Shown in pieces: positions 8,507-20,849 of a stretch of DNA of 64,000 nucleotides. The stretch covers positions 54,230,081 to 54,294,080 of the forward strand of contig CM054061.1 of NCBI GenBank assembly GCA_028641055.1, in the 5' to 3' direction. Origin of the DNA: Alopecurus myosuroides (lineage: Eukaryota > Streptophyta > Magnoliopsida > Poales > Poaceae). Every line of letters begins with the position of its first letter. Position 1 is the stretch's first letter. Made by a program: the position numbers and the translations under genes. The notes beneath the pieces are model-generated. The model was not told the DNA's origin. It made no database searches and saw only the letters and a program-made list of their open reading frames with translations.

Positions 8507-11500
8507 GTTTGACCACACATTTATGTCTTTACAACATGTAAAATACCTTTACCTACTGTTATCTATCATTTAGTTTAAGATTTTCATTTTATAATTTTTT
8601 TGGGAAAGTAAATGAGAAGGATGAGTAATGGAGAAGTTGGGGTCGACCTTGAACATGTGTTGTTTATGACAATGAAACCATTGCAAAGTCTCTATCATTA
8701 AAACTTTTTCCAAAGCTAAAACAATAAAAATATTACTGTAACAATATGAGAGATAGGATTAAACAATAGTAATTAGCTGTCCAGAAAACAGATTCCTGAA
8801 CTTCACTGCAAAAAATGTTTAAAATCGCAGAAGTGGAATTTTGACCTGATAATTTACGACAGCAATATTTTAGTTATCACTACATATTTCATTAGTTTTA
8901 AGTTTTCTGATTTGAGCAACTTAAGTGCCTCTAAAAATTCACTCTTTACGGGTTGTTCAGTTTTTGGCAGATTATGTCTTTATTTTGCATTGCTCTCATT
9001 ACTTGTATTTTGTGTGGTTCTTTTGATCAAGGAGCAATGCACAACTGTAGTAACAGTAGTTAATATTTAGAATCAACTCATGATGTGTCTTTGCTGTACC
9101 TGTGTGGATTTTATTTATGGAGGCACTAACCCCTCTAATCAAGTTTTATGTTGAGATTTGTGTAAGAAGAATTTTTCAGGAGGAAGAGTTTAGTGAGATG
9201 AACAAAGATCAAGAGGGACAACCAATCAAGCTTGGGGATGTACCCCTAGTATCAACCTACATGTATCAAATAAGTACAAGAATCCAAGCTTGGGGATGCC
9301 GAGCCACCTCACTCCAACCATCATGATGTTAAGTAAGAAAAGCCTAGTTATACGGCTATCAATAAAGCGCTTTACGGGAGGCAACCCGGTTGTTCTTAGT
9401 TGGTTTTTCCTAGTGTCCTCTTGCTATAACAAGAGACTTAGTCTTTAGTTTAGTTTCTGGAGTTTTCAATAAAGTGTCAAATTTCACCCATTTGGATTTA
9501 AAAGTTGCTATCCTAGTGCTTGGAATTTCTGTTTCAGCACGATTCTGCTCATCGTACGATTTTTTATTTTTTATCTGTAAGTCGGATTGAGCTAAGTTTT
9601 TGGTATGTTATGCAACTTTTCGTACTATGTAAGCACAAAAATTGGATTAATTTTTTGATGAGTCTAGCTTAGGGAAAACGTTCGTTTTGCTGCTATTGCT
9701 TTTCTGGACAGATTTTGCTTTCTTTTGTTGGATGCACTCTTTGGGTTTGGGACTTGAATTTCCTTGATCTTTTCGAGCTAGAGAGTGAACATACAACATT
9801 ATGAACCTTATTTTCTATCTTCTGGAGCATTTGTTTTGGAATTTTACGCAGCATGCATACGTTTTGTTTGTCCTTGCTAATCTCACCCCACAGAAAAAGA
9901 ATGGGAGAAACATGTTTTGTAAAGTTTTTTCACAGGGAATAGAGGAGCTGCGCCAAGAGAGATCCAAGAGTGGTGAAAACCACAAGCTTGGGGATGTGTT
10001 GAACGCCCCCCCTGGACCAACACTCTTTTGGTTAGCACACGTCTACTTTCTGTTTTTCTAAGCAAAGCATTTATCGCAAAAACTTGAAGCGTCTAGTTTT
10101 GTTTTTTAGTTTATTTGTGAGACCACCACCACAATTATCTTTATGAGAATCAGCTACTATAATAATGGGTTGAATTAAGTTGGATGTTGTTATATTTATT
10201 GGGAAATGGATGCTTTAGTTGATTATAAAAGCTACTTAAAGTTGCATGATTTATATGCTGTTTTAGGTGTAGAAATTTGCAATAGTGTTGTCATGAGCTA
10301 TGTCTTATTCATGTTTTTTATGTTAATTGTTAGTTTACTTAGTTTGTCATGAAATGAGTAGTTCTATGGACACTAATGGATGCATAGTAGCTGGTCAACT
10401 ATCTCCCTCTTCCTAGCCAAAAAAGTAAAAATTCCAACAAGTATAAACTTGTTTCCAACACCCTTTAGCCAAGTATTTCCAGCGAGTCCGCCATATCTAC
10501 CTATTAGCTTCAGAGCTATTCCGAGTATGTTCACCATGTTATAGTGTTATTTATGTTCTAAATTAAGATATTCACTTTATTAATTGTCATGAGCTGAATT
10601 TGGTATAGGACTCTCACGAACTTTTGAATGCACACCTTTACTTTTCATTGCACTTAATAAACATGACCCAATAACGGGAGCTAAAAGTTTTGCGTTTGAA
10701 AAGTTTTTGGTTTGGAGCTAGCTATAAATGTGTATCACTGGAAAGCTTTCAACATTGCACAAAAATTTACATTTGGTTGATATCATGTACTTTTGTTTTT
10801 CGACTCATGCCATGCCGAAATGAAATTGAGGAATAGTAAGTTTTGATGAGTAAGTATATTTATGACTAGAGAAACGCATTGGGACACTAACCCAAGCCAT
10901 GCTTGATCATGGTGGAAATTTACTTACAGCTAGAGTGGACTCTACAAACACATCCTACAATAAAATAAGAAGCTATGCATATAGTGAATGAAATAAAAAA
11001 GGATGATGAGTCTACTCCGTTTGTTCATCTTGTCATTGTGACATGGGCTGGTTTCCATGTCATGGGGCAAGAGGTACCTCTTTGCGGTTCTCTATGATGT
11101 CATTAATACTTATTATGATTGTACAAAGCTTATTAGGAATCTTAAGTTGAGTAATCATGGAGTAGGTTTTCACACTCACGGGGCATGAGGCATTCAACCA
11201 ACACCTTGTCAATCACATTACTTCAACATTCACAATTTAAGATGCTAGTGATAAAGGGGCAATGAGAGTCTTAGACCAATGGATGCCACATTTCAATTAG
11301 TAATTTTAGTTGAATAATTTAGAGGCTAAATAAGACTTGATCATGTTTTACCTCTACTCAATTTTCTCCAAACTGTCCACCATATTTTCTATTTTCCATT
11401 ATGTTGTTCTTTGACCAATATAGGATTTTATTTTTCATTTTGTGTATGCATTTGGTCCATAGTGCTTTTATTTCATTATACACTTTGTGAACTTTCATGA

Positions 11501-11682
11501 AGCATCTTTGCTTGCATATTTGATATTTCTTATAACATGAATTGTATGTTGCTACTCATCTACATTATGAATCATTTGATTATATGTAGCATGAATAATC
11601 TTCTTTGATATTCCATGATTGTTTTAAAATGCAAAGTCCATGTTAGTTTTATCACCTTCATACTCGAGGACGAGTATGGGTT
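8507..11682 (+). other. Element C interior without pol
   Basis: About 3.2 kb, AT-rich, with no supported gene. It holds three internal copies of the polypurine motif AAGCTTGGGGATG (9,228, 9,286 and 9,984) and a hairpin-prone segment at about 9,365-9,391 (AAAGCGCTTT, then CGGGAGGCAACCCG). An inverted repeat, ACTCGAGGACGAGT, lies at about 11,662 just before the real polypurine tract. The short ORFs here look like chance. Confidence 0.6.
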
Positions 11683-11695
11683 AAGCTTGGGGATG
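11683..11695 (+). promoter_or_regulatory. Polypurine tract of element C
   Basis: AAGCTTGGGGATG ends one base before the right LTR at 11,697, the standard position for second-strand priming. Confidence 0.8.
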
Positions 11696-11696
11696 T

Positions 11697-13122
11697 TGAT
11701 GCATGTAAAACGCATACATGAACTTTGCATTTTATTACTTGTTTTTCCTACATATTATCAACTTATATTCATGTTTTATAATGATTTGGGGGATTTTCTG
11801 AACAATCCCCCTTCTTTTGGTTCTAACCCTGTTTTTCCAGAAAACGTACTTTTTAGTGTTTCAGACTTTTCGGGAGCTTCAGGACTCCAAAAAAGGGCAA
11901 GGCCAAAGAGCATGGTTCAGAATTTTCGAGACGAAGACCATGGGCCAAAGTAGAGGGCCAAAAGGCCAACCAGGTGGAAAAGAGGAACCTCCACGCGGCC
12001 AGATTCCTTGGCCGCGTGTGGGCCCCCCTTTTTTTCCCCGTGGCTCCGATGTCGTCGATATTTCTTCTCCCGAGTGTCTCGTGACCTAAAAACGACTATA
12101 TAAAGGGTCCCCTGGCCTTTTCGAGAAGGAGGCGGCGCCGAGAGACGAAACCATGAAACAGAGAGATAGAAGGCTGCCGCCGGAGAAGATCGGAGGGGGG
12201 AAACGCCGCCGGGATCACCCCCGGAGGGCTCCACCCCCATCTGGCGTGTTCATCATCAACATCTTCAGCAAGATCAGCTCCATCTCTCCACTGTAATCTC
12301 TTGGCAAACACGATGTATGATGCAATACGATATTCACTTGATGTATTGTGTCTCCCCGTCTATGTTTGAGTAGTGAATTGTTCTTGGCAATGGTGAAATA
12401 GTTCGTTGATTGGTTGCATACAAGTTTGTTATCTTCTATGATTGTCTTTATGTACAATATATGAGTGCACGCATATGTTGGGGAATGCATGTAAGGTGAT
12501 CACCGGTAGCATAATGGAGTGGTGGTGACTTGGGAGTGACAGTAACCTGAGACCGAGCCACAAAGTTAAGTTATTGGGGGATATATATAGGGGACCTTAG
12601 AACGTGAGGCTATGGTGGGACTTTATGTCTTAATCAATCTTGTGCAGTCATTTACTTGGCCACATGATCCATCATAAGGGGTTGTAGATCATTTACTTGA
12701 CTATACCTATTCATGCCTCCTTCCTAGAAGAAACAACTAAGACTAAAACATGTGCTTCACTAATTGTGACAACCACACGAACGAAACACCTATTGCTAGA
12801 ACACTTGCTCCCTTGAGATACTTGAGATATTTGCTGCTTGCTACTTGTGAAACTTGCTTAGAAACTTGCTTTAGAAACTTGCTCTAGGATTACTTGCATT
12901 TTAAACTTGCTTCACTAGTTACTAGACAAACCACACTCCACGTCACTTGCTTTTAATTAGTTAGTTCCTTTTAGTCAAACTTATTGCTTTGCATAAACAG
13001 CCATATAAGAGGGTTATAGGGCTTTAGAGAATAGATAGCTTACCTTCAGCTCCTCGTGGGTTCGACACTCAAATACTTATCGAAAGGTACTACAATTGAT
13101 CTCCTGCACTTGGGAGTCATCA
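11697..13122 (+). repeat. Element C 3' LTR (1,426 bp)
   Basis: Close match to the left LTR minus element H, with only scattered substitutions. It shows the empty H target site (TTAATTAGTTAGTTCC near 12,953-12,968). CTATATAAAGGG near 12,096 is the TATA box. TSD ATGTG follows at 13,123-13,127. Confidence 0.93.
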
Positions 13123-13127
13123 ATGTG

Positions 13128-13600
13128 CTAAATGAAGTTAGTTTTAAGGTAGAATGGCTTAGGATAGAAACACCAAACTGAAAGTAGTACTTATCCCTCT
13201 CAAAAGTAAGAATCAAACAAGAAAAAGACCAACTGAGTGAGATTTCCCTACGAAAGAACACTTAGAAGGGGAAAACCAAGAAATGCAATGAAATGTCAAA
13301 TAAATCCCAACTAAGATCCAACTCTTCGAAAAGAAGAGGTTGGTGGCCCAAGCCTCCATGTAAGAGATCATGGTATGCAACCGCGATGATATATCTTGGG
13401 TGCATTGCCAATTATCAACATTGAAGCTCACAATTCAACATTAGAAAAATAGAGATAACAATGAATATTTGCTTTGGGCATAATGGGGGGAGGGAGAACC
13501 CAATGTGTTAGGATAACACTTCCCCTATGTCCATGCTTACACCTAAACCCAAACATGTTTCATCTATAGGGGTGTGTGATCCTCAAGTCAAACTCCTAGA
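13128..13600 (-). other. Element B spacer between pol and extra ORF, right part
   Basis: Noncoding continuation of the 3,626-4,388 spacer, interrupted by element C. I see no gene in it. Confidence 0.6.
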
Positions 13601-13623
13601 ATCAATTACATTTAGTTCATTCC

Positions 13624-14081
13624 TCAAGAACATGAATCTTGCATCGTCGAGTGGCTTCGTGAAGATATCCGCAAGATTGTCCTTGGTGGGCACATAAGAT
13701 AGAGCAATATCGCCTCTACCACATGGTCTCGGATGAAATGATGACGAATCTCAATATTCTTTGTTCTTGTATGTTGCACGGGGTTGTAGGCGATCTTGAT
13801 GGCACTTTCATTGTCACACAAAAGAGGCACCTTATCCAAATGAATGTCATATTCCTTGAGAGTTTGGCTCATCCATAGCAATTGGGTGCAAGCACTTGCG
13901 GCGGCTACATACTCGGCTTCGGCGGTGAGAGCGATATGCAATTTTGCTTCTTGGAAGACCAACTCACCAAGGACATAGCAAGAAATTGGCAAGCCTCGGA
14001 AGTAGACTTCCTATCATCTTGATCACTGGCCCAATCAGAATCCTTGTATCCCTTGAGAGAGAATTGTGCCCCCTTTGGGTA
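13624..14081 (-). pseudogene. Element B RNase H domain, broken
   Basis: The minus-strand translation contains AEAEYVAAASACTQLLWM, CDNESAIKIAYNPVQHTRTK and EIRHHFIRDHV, the conserved end of Copia RNase H, which degrades the RNA strand during reverse transcription. The upstream half (DSDWASDQDDRKST region) is separated from it by a frame change near 13,990. Downstream the frame drifts into stops before 13,624. Confidence 0.85.
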
Positions 14082-15655
14082 CTACAAACCAAACCTTGAG
14101 GTATGAACCAAATACCGAAAAATCCTTTGGACCGCCACTAAGTGGCTTTCCTTAGGAGTTGCTTGATACCTTGCACACACACCTACGCTCAACACGATAT
14201 CGGGCCTAGATGCACAAATATAAAGAAAAGAACCAATCATAGAGCGATACAACTTTTTTTCCACATCTTTACCATCCGGATTGCGCTTGAGGTGGCACTT
14301 GACTTGCATAGGAGATGGTTTGTCTTTTGCACATTGGAAATTAAACCTATTGAGCATGTATTGGGTATACTTGTCTTGAGAAATAAAAGTCCCACGAGCC
14401 AATTGCTTGATCTCAAAGCCAAGGAAGAATTTAAGCTCCCCATCATAGACATCTCGAACCTGTCAGTCATAAGCTTAGAGAACTCATTATTGAAAGCTTG
14501 GTTAGTTGAGCCAAAGATAATATCGTCCACATAGAGTTCGCATATGAAGAGCTCTCCCTTTACTCTCTTTGTGAAGAGACTGGGGTAGATCTTCCCAACT
14601 TAAAAACCACGGTCATCCAACAACTCTCTAAGGTGCTCATACCATGCACGTGGTGCCTGTTTAAGTCCATAGAGATCCTTATCGAGCTTGTAGACATGGT
14701 TAGGAAAGTTGAGGTTCTCGAACCCCGGGGGTTGCTTAACATATACCTTCTCTTTTAGTGGACCATTTAAGAAAGCACTTTTGACATCCATTTGTTGCAA
14801 TTGTAATTTATGCGAAGATGCATATGAAAGGAGGATACGTATGGACTCAAGGCGGGCCACGGGAGCATAGGTTTCATCAAAGTCAATGACTTCAACTTGA
14901 GTGTAACCTTGAGCTACCAATCTTGCCTTGTTCCTTATGAGAATGCCATGCTCATCTTTCTTGTTCTTGAATATCCACTTAGTGCCAATAACATTGTGGA
15001 AATCTTTGGGCTTCTCAATTAATCTCCAAACCTTTTTGTGCTCAAAATTATTGAGCTCATCATGCATTGCTTCAGCCCAATCGGAGTCCTCAAGAGCTTC
15101 AAACACTTTCTTTGGTTCCACCATAGATATGTGTGCTTGATTCTCACTAAAATGTTCCAATTGCCTTCTTGTGGATCTTCTAGCTTGAATATCTTCCAAG
15201 ACCTTGTTGCCTTGAGCGTCAATATGCTTCAAAGCTCTTCTTATCCTTCTAGCACGACGGGCTTTGATCTCCGCATTATTGCGAGGAGGAATCGTTTGAT
15301 CATCTTGATCATTTGGGTCCCCTTCTTGACAAATTTGGCCTTGATCATCATCATCATCATCATCAGTATCTTCAACACTAACTTCAAATTGAGGAGAGGA
15401 TGAAGAGGATGGTTGATCTTGGCCTTGACCTTGACTAGAATGAATGATAGGAGTGGTTGCATCTTGCGTAGTAACTTGGTAAATAAGAGGAGTGTCTCCA
15501 ACATGTTCTTGGTTAGGTGCATCATTTGGATCCTTGGCTTGTTCTTCTATTGTAGAGGAGGGCTCCACTATAGTAGAGCATAGTCCTTCTCGAGTCGCCA
15601 TAAGGTGTCCCTCAATAGGGCAGAAAAATCCCACACCCATCCTTCCTATGGCTTC
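14082..15655 (-). pseudogene. Element B reverse transcriptase and linker, frameshifted
   Basis: From 15,640 downward: an acidic linker with an Asp run encoded by a (TCA)n tract on the plus strand (about 15,345-15,366), then the Copia RT signature [39 protein letters not shown] and [19 protein letters not shown]. The catalytic LYVDDIIFG is still readable at 14,522-14,533. A stop follows DDRGF near 14,600, and a frameshift near 14,410-14,460 moves the thumb region (FISQDKYTQYMLNRFNFQ) to another frame. RT copies the element RNA in the particle. The YVDD motif is retained but the protein cannot be made whole. Confidence 0.88.
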
Positions 15656-15928
15656 TTAAGTCATTTCAACATCTACATTAGAAACATGAAATTGCGCCAC
15701 TTGGGAGCTATCATTTTCCTCGAAAACCACACTACAAGATTCTATGAAAATCCGTGAGGTTTTGTCAAAGACTCTGTAAGTGTGGGATTCGGCATCGTAA
15801 CTAACAAATATACCCTCAATAGTTTTGGTTTGAAGTTTAGACAACCTAACACCCTTGATCAAATAAAAGCACTTACAACCGAATAAACGGAAGTATGAGC
15901 CGTTGGGCTTGTTGCCGGTGAGGATATC
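15656..15928 (-). pseudogene. Element B integrase C-terminal part, left of the element D insertion
   Basis: The minus-strand reading shows KTIEGIFVSYDAESHTYRVF, the Copia integrase C-terminal region, with a stop at about 15,656. It is continuous with 41,381-42,459 after removing element D and one ATATC copy; the frame joins within the motif TPYDI-LTGNKP. Confidence 0.85.
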
Positions 15929-18500
15929 TGAAAGTGCATGGGCCCCCCATATGTGATTTTGGTAATTAATGACAATCCTTATGGACTAATGTTTTCATTG
16001 AGTTATCCTTGTAGATCTTGTCCATAGGAAATAATGGAGTTCATGTGTTGAACTCTATTAGCTTCCTTGATGGCCATTGTTATATTCATGGTTTCATATG
16101 AAGAATAGTCATGGTTTGAGTTGAGCTTATTTCTAGTGTGTCTTGAAGAAAAGGATTAGGTGATCTTTCAGTATCATCTTCAAGACATCATCATTTGAAG
16201 TAAGAAGCAAAGATACAAGGTTGATCAAGCAAGCGATCAACACTCAAAGCTACAATTTGTACCAAGTGGGATTGTGTATCTCATGGTATGGTAAGCAATT
16301 GTAAATATAGCTTTGTGAACTAACCCATGATATGTGTGTGTGGCATTTCTATGTGTGGTTAGGTATATTTCCATGGGCATGAACCAAAAGGAAGATTTCT
16401 TATATAGCCCGTGGTCTATGTCGTCGTCAAGCGGTGTTCGTCATCTAGCTTGACGTGGAAGCTCAAGTGAAGCATCTAGAAGATATCCTATGCTTGATGC
16501 TTGCCACCCTTTTGGAGATTGTGTCCTGTGAAGATTTTCTGAGAAGGGTCTCTCCCATAATGGTGTATGGGGGAGCTAGTCTCTCCCATAATGGTGTATG
16601 GGGGAGCTAGTCTCTCCCATAATGGTGTATGGGGGAGCAACTTGCAAGTCTTCATCAAGCGGAGCTTGTGCTAGCAAGCGCAATCAAGAAAGAAGATCCA
16701 ACTTGAGAGAGTCAAGATCGTCATCATCTAGCTCAAGTGGAATGCTGAAGGCAAAGGTATAATCTTGATAGGTTTTCTATTTTACCGGTCTCGTGTCTTC
16801 GGGAGACCGGGTTATAGGATAGATAGTCGTACTATCAAGAGGGGCTCTCAAGTGAGTAACGTGATCGAATTGTTGTGGAGAGCTCAAACCTTTGCATACT
16901 TTGCATATGATCTTTCTTGGTTCTTATTTGGATTTTGTATCCTTTGGGTTCTAGTGCTTCTCGTGATCTTCATGGCAAGCCAAGGTTTATCGAAAACGGT
17001 TTTGGTAAGAAAAACTTGTTGCGATTTCGGTGGTGAAAATATCCGGTTCATCTTTTAGAATGTTTCCACACATTCCATGTGTGGTAACTTCTCCATTCCT
17101 TTTTGTTTGTATATTCCTTGTTATTACCTTTCCAACCCATTTGGATTCACCTTATTCGGAGTTCATTCGCAAAAGTTATGTGTGTTTTCGTGTTGGAGGT
17201 TTTACCGGGTGTTCCTATTTGAGAGGTCTAAACCTTTACCCATTTGGTTCTATCTTCAATTCATGGACAATGATGTTTCTCTGCATATTCTTGTATTGCT
17301 CGTCGTTGCGATTTCAACGAGCCCAAGAACATCAAAAACGGAGTCCATATGCAAAAGTTATAGCATTTCTCGTATCGGTTGTCAGTCTCAGTGTTTGCAT
17401 CCGGAATATTCCGGGGCCATTCCGGCCATAACGGGAAAAGGCTCTGTTTGCATCCGGAATATTCCGGGGTCCGGATTATTCCGGACCAATCCGGCCTGGA
17501 CGCATTTTGGGCAGAAAACGGCTAGTTTTTTAGCACCTATTTAAGGGGCTTTCTTCCCCAAAGTCCCTAAGTCTTTCCCAACCCGTTTTTCCTCTCTCTC
17601 TCCACCATTGTTGACTTTGGAAAGCTTGCTCCTCTCTCAATCCCTCCAATGATTCTTGCATATCTTTGAGGGAGAAGTTAGAGGAGATCTAGATCTACAT
17701 TTCCACCAATCCATCCTCCTTCTTAGTGAGGGAAACCTAGTAGATCTTTATCTTGGAGTTCTTGGTGTTTCGCCATTGTTCTTCCTCACTTATTCCCCCA
17801 TAATCATTTGTTGCTTTGTTGGAATTTGAGAGTGGAGGATTCGAGCACCTGTGCTCTTGCCATTTGCATCGGTTGCATCGGTTTGGTCTCTCCACGAGGA
17901 TTCGTGGAAGTGAAAGATTGTGAGCTTGTTACTCTTGGGTCTTGGACCCTATACGACTTGTGGTGTTCTTGGGAGCCTCCAATTGAGTTGTGGATGTGTG
18001 CCCCAAGATTGTGGTGACACCGAGAGCCTCCAATTGAGTTGTGGATGCGTGCCTCGGGTTTGAAGGTTGCCAATAGTGGAAGGTGAACTAGGCCTTTGTG
18101 GCGGGGTTAATCGGAGAATAGGGTGAGGCCTTTGTGGCGTTGAGTAGGCCTTCGTGGCGAGCTCACAACCCTCCAACGAGACGTACTCACCTTTGTGGGA
18201 GGAACTCGGGAATACATCATTGTCTCCGTGTGCCTCGGTTATTTCTATACCCGAGCTTTTTACTTATGCAGTTTACATTGTGATAGCCTTCGCGCTTGAA
18301 GTTATATATCTTGCTATCACCTTGTTACTTGTCTTGCTTAGCATAAGTAGTTAGTGCATCTAGTTGACCATATAATATTTAGGTTGTATGCTTGTTAATT
18401 TAAACACCTAGTTTATTTCCGCATTTAGCAAGCCTTAGCCAGAAAAGTTTTAATCGCCTATTCACCCCTCCCCCCTCTAGGCGACGTCATTGTCCGTTCA
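15929..18500 (+). repeat. Element D 5' LTR (2,572 bp)
   Basis: Matches 24,120-24,470 plus 39,273-41,380, apart from two expansions: extra 31-bp tandem units at 16,548-16,640, and a roughly 45-bp duplication holding CCGGAATATTCCGG at about 17,400 and 17,455. Three AGGCCTT(T/C)GTGGCG motifs lie at 18,090, 18,126 and 18,146. Confidence 0.93.
16548..16638 (+). repeat. 31-bp tandem repeat, about 2.9 copies
   Basis: The unit GTCTCTCCCATAATGGTGTA plus TGGGGGAGCTA starts at 16,548, 16,579 and 16,610. Each unit contains the inverted arms CTCCCATA and TATGGGGGAG and can fold into a hairpin. The partner LTR has one unit (near 39,541). Confidence 0.9.
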
Positions 18501-18502
18501 AT

Positions 18503-18515
18503 TGGTATCAGAGCC
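18503..18515 (+). promoter_or_regulatory. Primer binding site of element D
   Basis: TGGTATCAGAGCC is the standard site complementary to initiator Met tRNA, two bases after the LTR end. Confidence 0.88.
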
Positions 18516-18554
18516 TCGTCTCTCTTTATTAGGATTTACATCCTAGAGAGTACG

Positions 18555-20849
18555 ATGTCGTTTAGAGAAATAGAACATGATCCCGCTTTTATATTCTATG
18601 GTAGAAATTATGATGTTCGGAAAATTCGCATTCTTAATTTTCTTACGGACATGGGTCCAAAGTATGTTAAGAGAATTGTAGATATGGATTTTCCTCCTCC
18701 AAAGAATTCTCAAGATTTATCTTTACAGGATGATGAAAACTCTTATCTCGATACTCTTGTATCTAATGGTCTCTTGTGCGTTTTGAGCGATGTAGTTATT
18801 AAATCAATCATGCCTTTTCGGGACGCTCATGAGCTATGGACAATACTTCAAGATATATATGATGTGGCCAACATTATTGAGGATGATTGTTCTCCATCCA
18901 CTTCCGGCCGTGATGAGTTCACGTCTTTCTCCACTCCACCTACATGTGATTTGTCACAAGGTAATGATATGGTGAGTGGTGATAGAAATTGCATTGTGGA
19001 TAGTGAATTTGCTATTGACTATACTTCATCTCTATCACATTGCAATGATCTATCTTTGGACTTAATATCTTCTAGCACTCAAAGTTCCATACATGCTAGT
19101 ATTGATAGTCCTTGCATATCATGTAATAGTTGTTTAACTAAATCTCATGATGATATGCTTGCTATGTCTTGTTTTCATAAAAACAATGCTTCCATTTCCT
19201 CTAGTACTTGTGTGGCTAACAATGTAGAGGAATCCCAACTTTTGTTGGAACAAGACATGGACCTCAATGGAGCTTCATGCATTCTCTCTTCATCACCATC
19301 CTATCCTCACTTGTGCCTTATGGCTAGGGATTCAAAGGTATCTCCACCTTTGGAACCCACTACATCTTGTGATGATGAGGATGAGGATCTATCTTGGGGA
19401 GAGTATGAGGACGAGGTCTCCTTAATGGATAAGGGTGAGTTAGTTCTTCTTGATCTCCCTAAAGGTAGTAAAGCTATCACTCCTTTGGGTGAAATATTGG
19501 CTTTTGCTATTTATAGCGCTAAAATCATTGAAAATAAAGGTGAGATCGAAAGAAGTGATGCCGATGAAAAGGCATCCCTCACTACGTCTCTTGAGGAAGA
19601 GTATGAGCTCCGAGTTACTCTTGAGGAGAAACTTGAATCTATCGAGGATCTCTATAATGAACAAATAGCCTATCTCACTAAAGCACGTGACCATACAAAT
19701 GCTAAATATAAAGTGCTTAAAAATGAAAAGGTTGAATTTGTTGTTGGCAATGCTAATCTAATTGAGGAAAACTCTAGGTTGAATAATGAGCTTGCCAAGT
19801 TGTCTTCTTCTATTTCTAATGATGCTTGTGCTACTAACTCCACATCTTGTGGAGCATCTATTTTGAAGGAGAATGTTGAGCTAAGGGCTCAACTTGAGTT
19901 AATGACTAGCAAGTGTGGGAAATTGGAAGAAAGTCATGAAAATCTATCTAGCTCTCATGAGGATCTTCTAGCATCCCATACCAAGCTAAAATTAGCTCTT
20001 GAGGCTATCACTACAAAGGTAACATCTTGTGAGCCTCATATGGTTACTATAACAAACTCTTCTATTAATGCTATATTGCCTTGTTCTAGTATTAGTAACT
20101 CATCCTCTCATAATGTTTCTACATATTTTCATGAGTTGCTTTCCTTGCCTTGTTGCTCTAACAATGAAGCATCTACTTCCTCTAGCTCTTGTGTTGATTC
20201 TAACAATGTAGAGGCAATTAAAGAGATCAAGGCCCAAGTCACTTCTTTGAAGAAAGACTTGGAAAAGAGTCATGAAGGGAGTTCCACCCTTGACAAGATG
20301 TTGAGAGTGCGAAGACTTCCCAATGACAAGAGTGGACTTGTATTCAACTCCAATATCAAGAACAAGTCCATTATTGACAAGAACAAGGGCCAAGAACAAG
20401 AAAAAGATTCGGCCAAGATTATTTGCTTCAAGTGCAATATTGAAGGGCACCATGTTAGATCTTGCCCTTTGAAGAAGAAGCCTCTTAGTGAGAAACAACT
20501 AGGGAAGCGGCCTCTTGTTCAATCTCATGCTCAACCACGAGTTGAACAACGGCCACCTCCTAAGAAGACTCAAGCAAATGCTCCTCTTGTTGAGAAGCCT
20601 ATTGAGAAGAAAGAAAAGAGTCGATGTTGCTACCTTTGTCGCAAGAAGTGACACTTTGCTTCTTCATGCACTAATGGTACATTATCCAACCCTATCCTTG
20701 TTTATGATGTTTATTCCATTCGGAAGGATAATGTGGGCAATGTGTTTGCCAAGTATGTTGGTAATCCAAGTGGTGTCAAGAAAAGAACCATTTGGGTTGT
20801 CAAACCTATTGTGACTAACCTCTTAGGACCCAACTTGGTTGGGGACTAA
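18555..20849 (+). pseudogene. Element D Gag-like protein with one nonsense codon
   Basis: The first ATG after the primer site opens MSFREIEHDPAFIFYGRNYD. The N-terminal part (about residues 1-115) is a Copia Gag-like domain (FRDAHELWTILQDIYD). A long Ser/Cys-rich linker and a charged coiled coil follow (about 330-480, with LEEKLESIEDLYNEQIAYL), homologous to the element B Gag coil. A CCHC zinc knuckle lies at 624-637 (CFKCNIEGHHVRSC). A second knuckle (CYLCRKK then HFASSC) is cut by TGA at 20,649-20,651, probably a Gly codon change, after which the same frame stays open to TAA at 20,847. No protease follows, so Gag is the whole coding capacity. Except for that stop the 764-codon frame is intact, which points to a fairly young element. 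Confidence 0.82.

Larger units (their letters stand above)
4389..13122 (+). mobile_element. Element C: non-autonomous Athila-like (Gypsy) LTR retrotransposon
   Basis: LTRs start TGATGCATG and end GTCATCA; ATGTG flanks the element at 4,384-4,388 and 13,123-13,127. The primer site at 7,689 reads TGGCGCCGTTGCCGGGGA, the sequence typical of Athila-group elements and complementary to an Asp tRNA 3' end. The polypurine tract AAGCTTGGGGATG precedes the right LTR. The 4-kb interior has one 243-codon ORF and no protease, RT, RNase H or integrase, so it depends on enzymes from elsewhere. Its left LTR is enlarged by the DNA element H. It sits in the spacer of element B. Confidence 0.9.

Noticed and set aside
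16548..16640. Possible CRISPR-like array
   Set aside because: Head-to-tail 31-bp units without spacers in a plant LTR: a simple tandem repeat.
16765..17544. Hydrophobic ORFs in the D LTR (and 39,697-40,404)
   Set aside because: T-rich LTR DNA read by chance; the two copies differ by truncation and share no start signal with gag.
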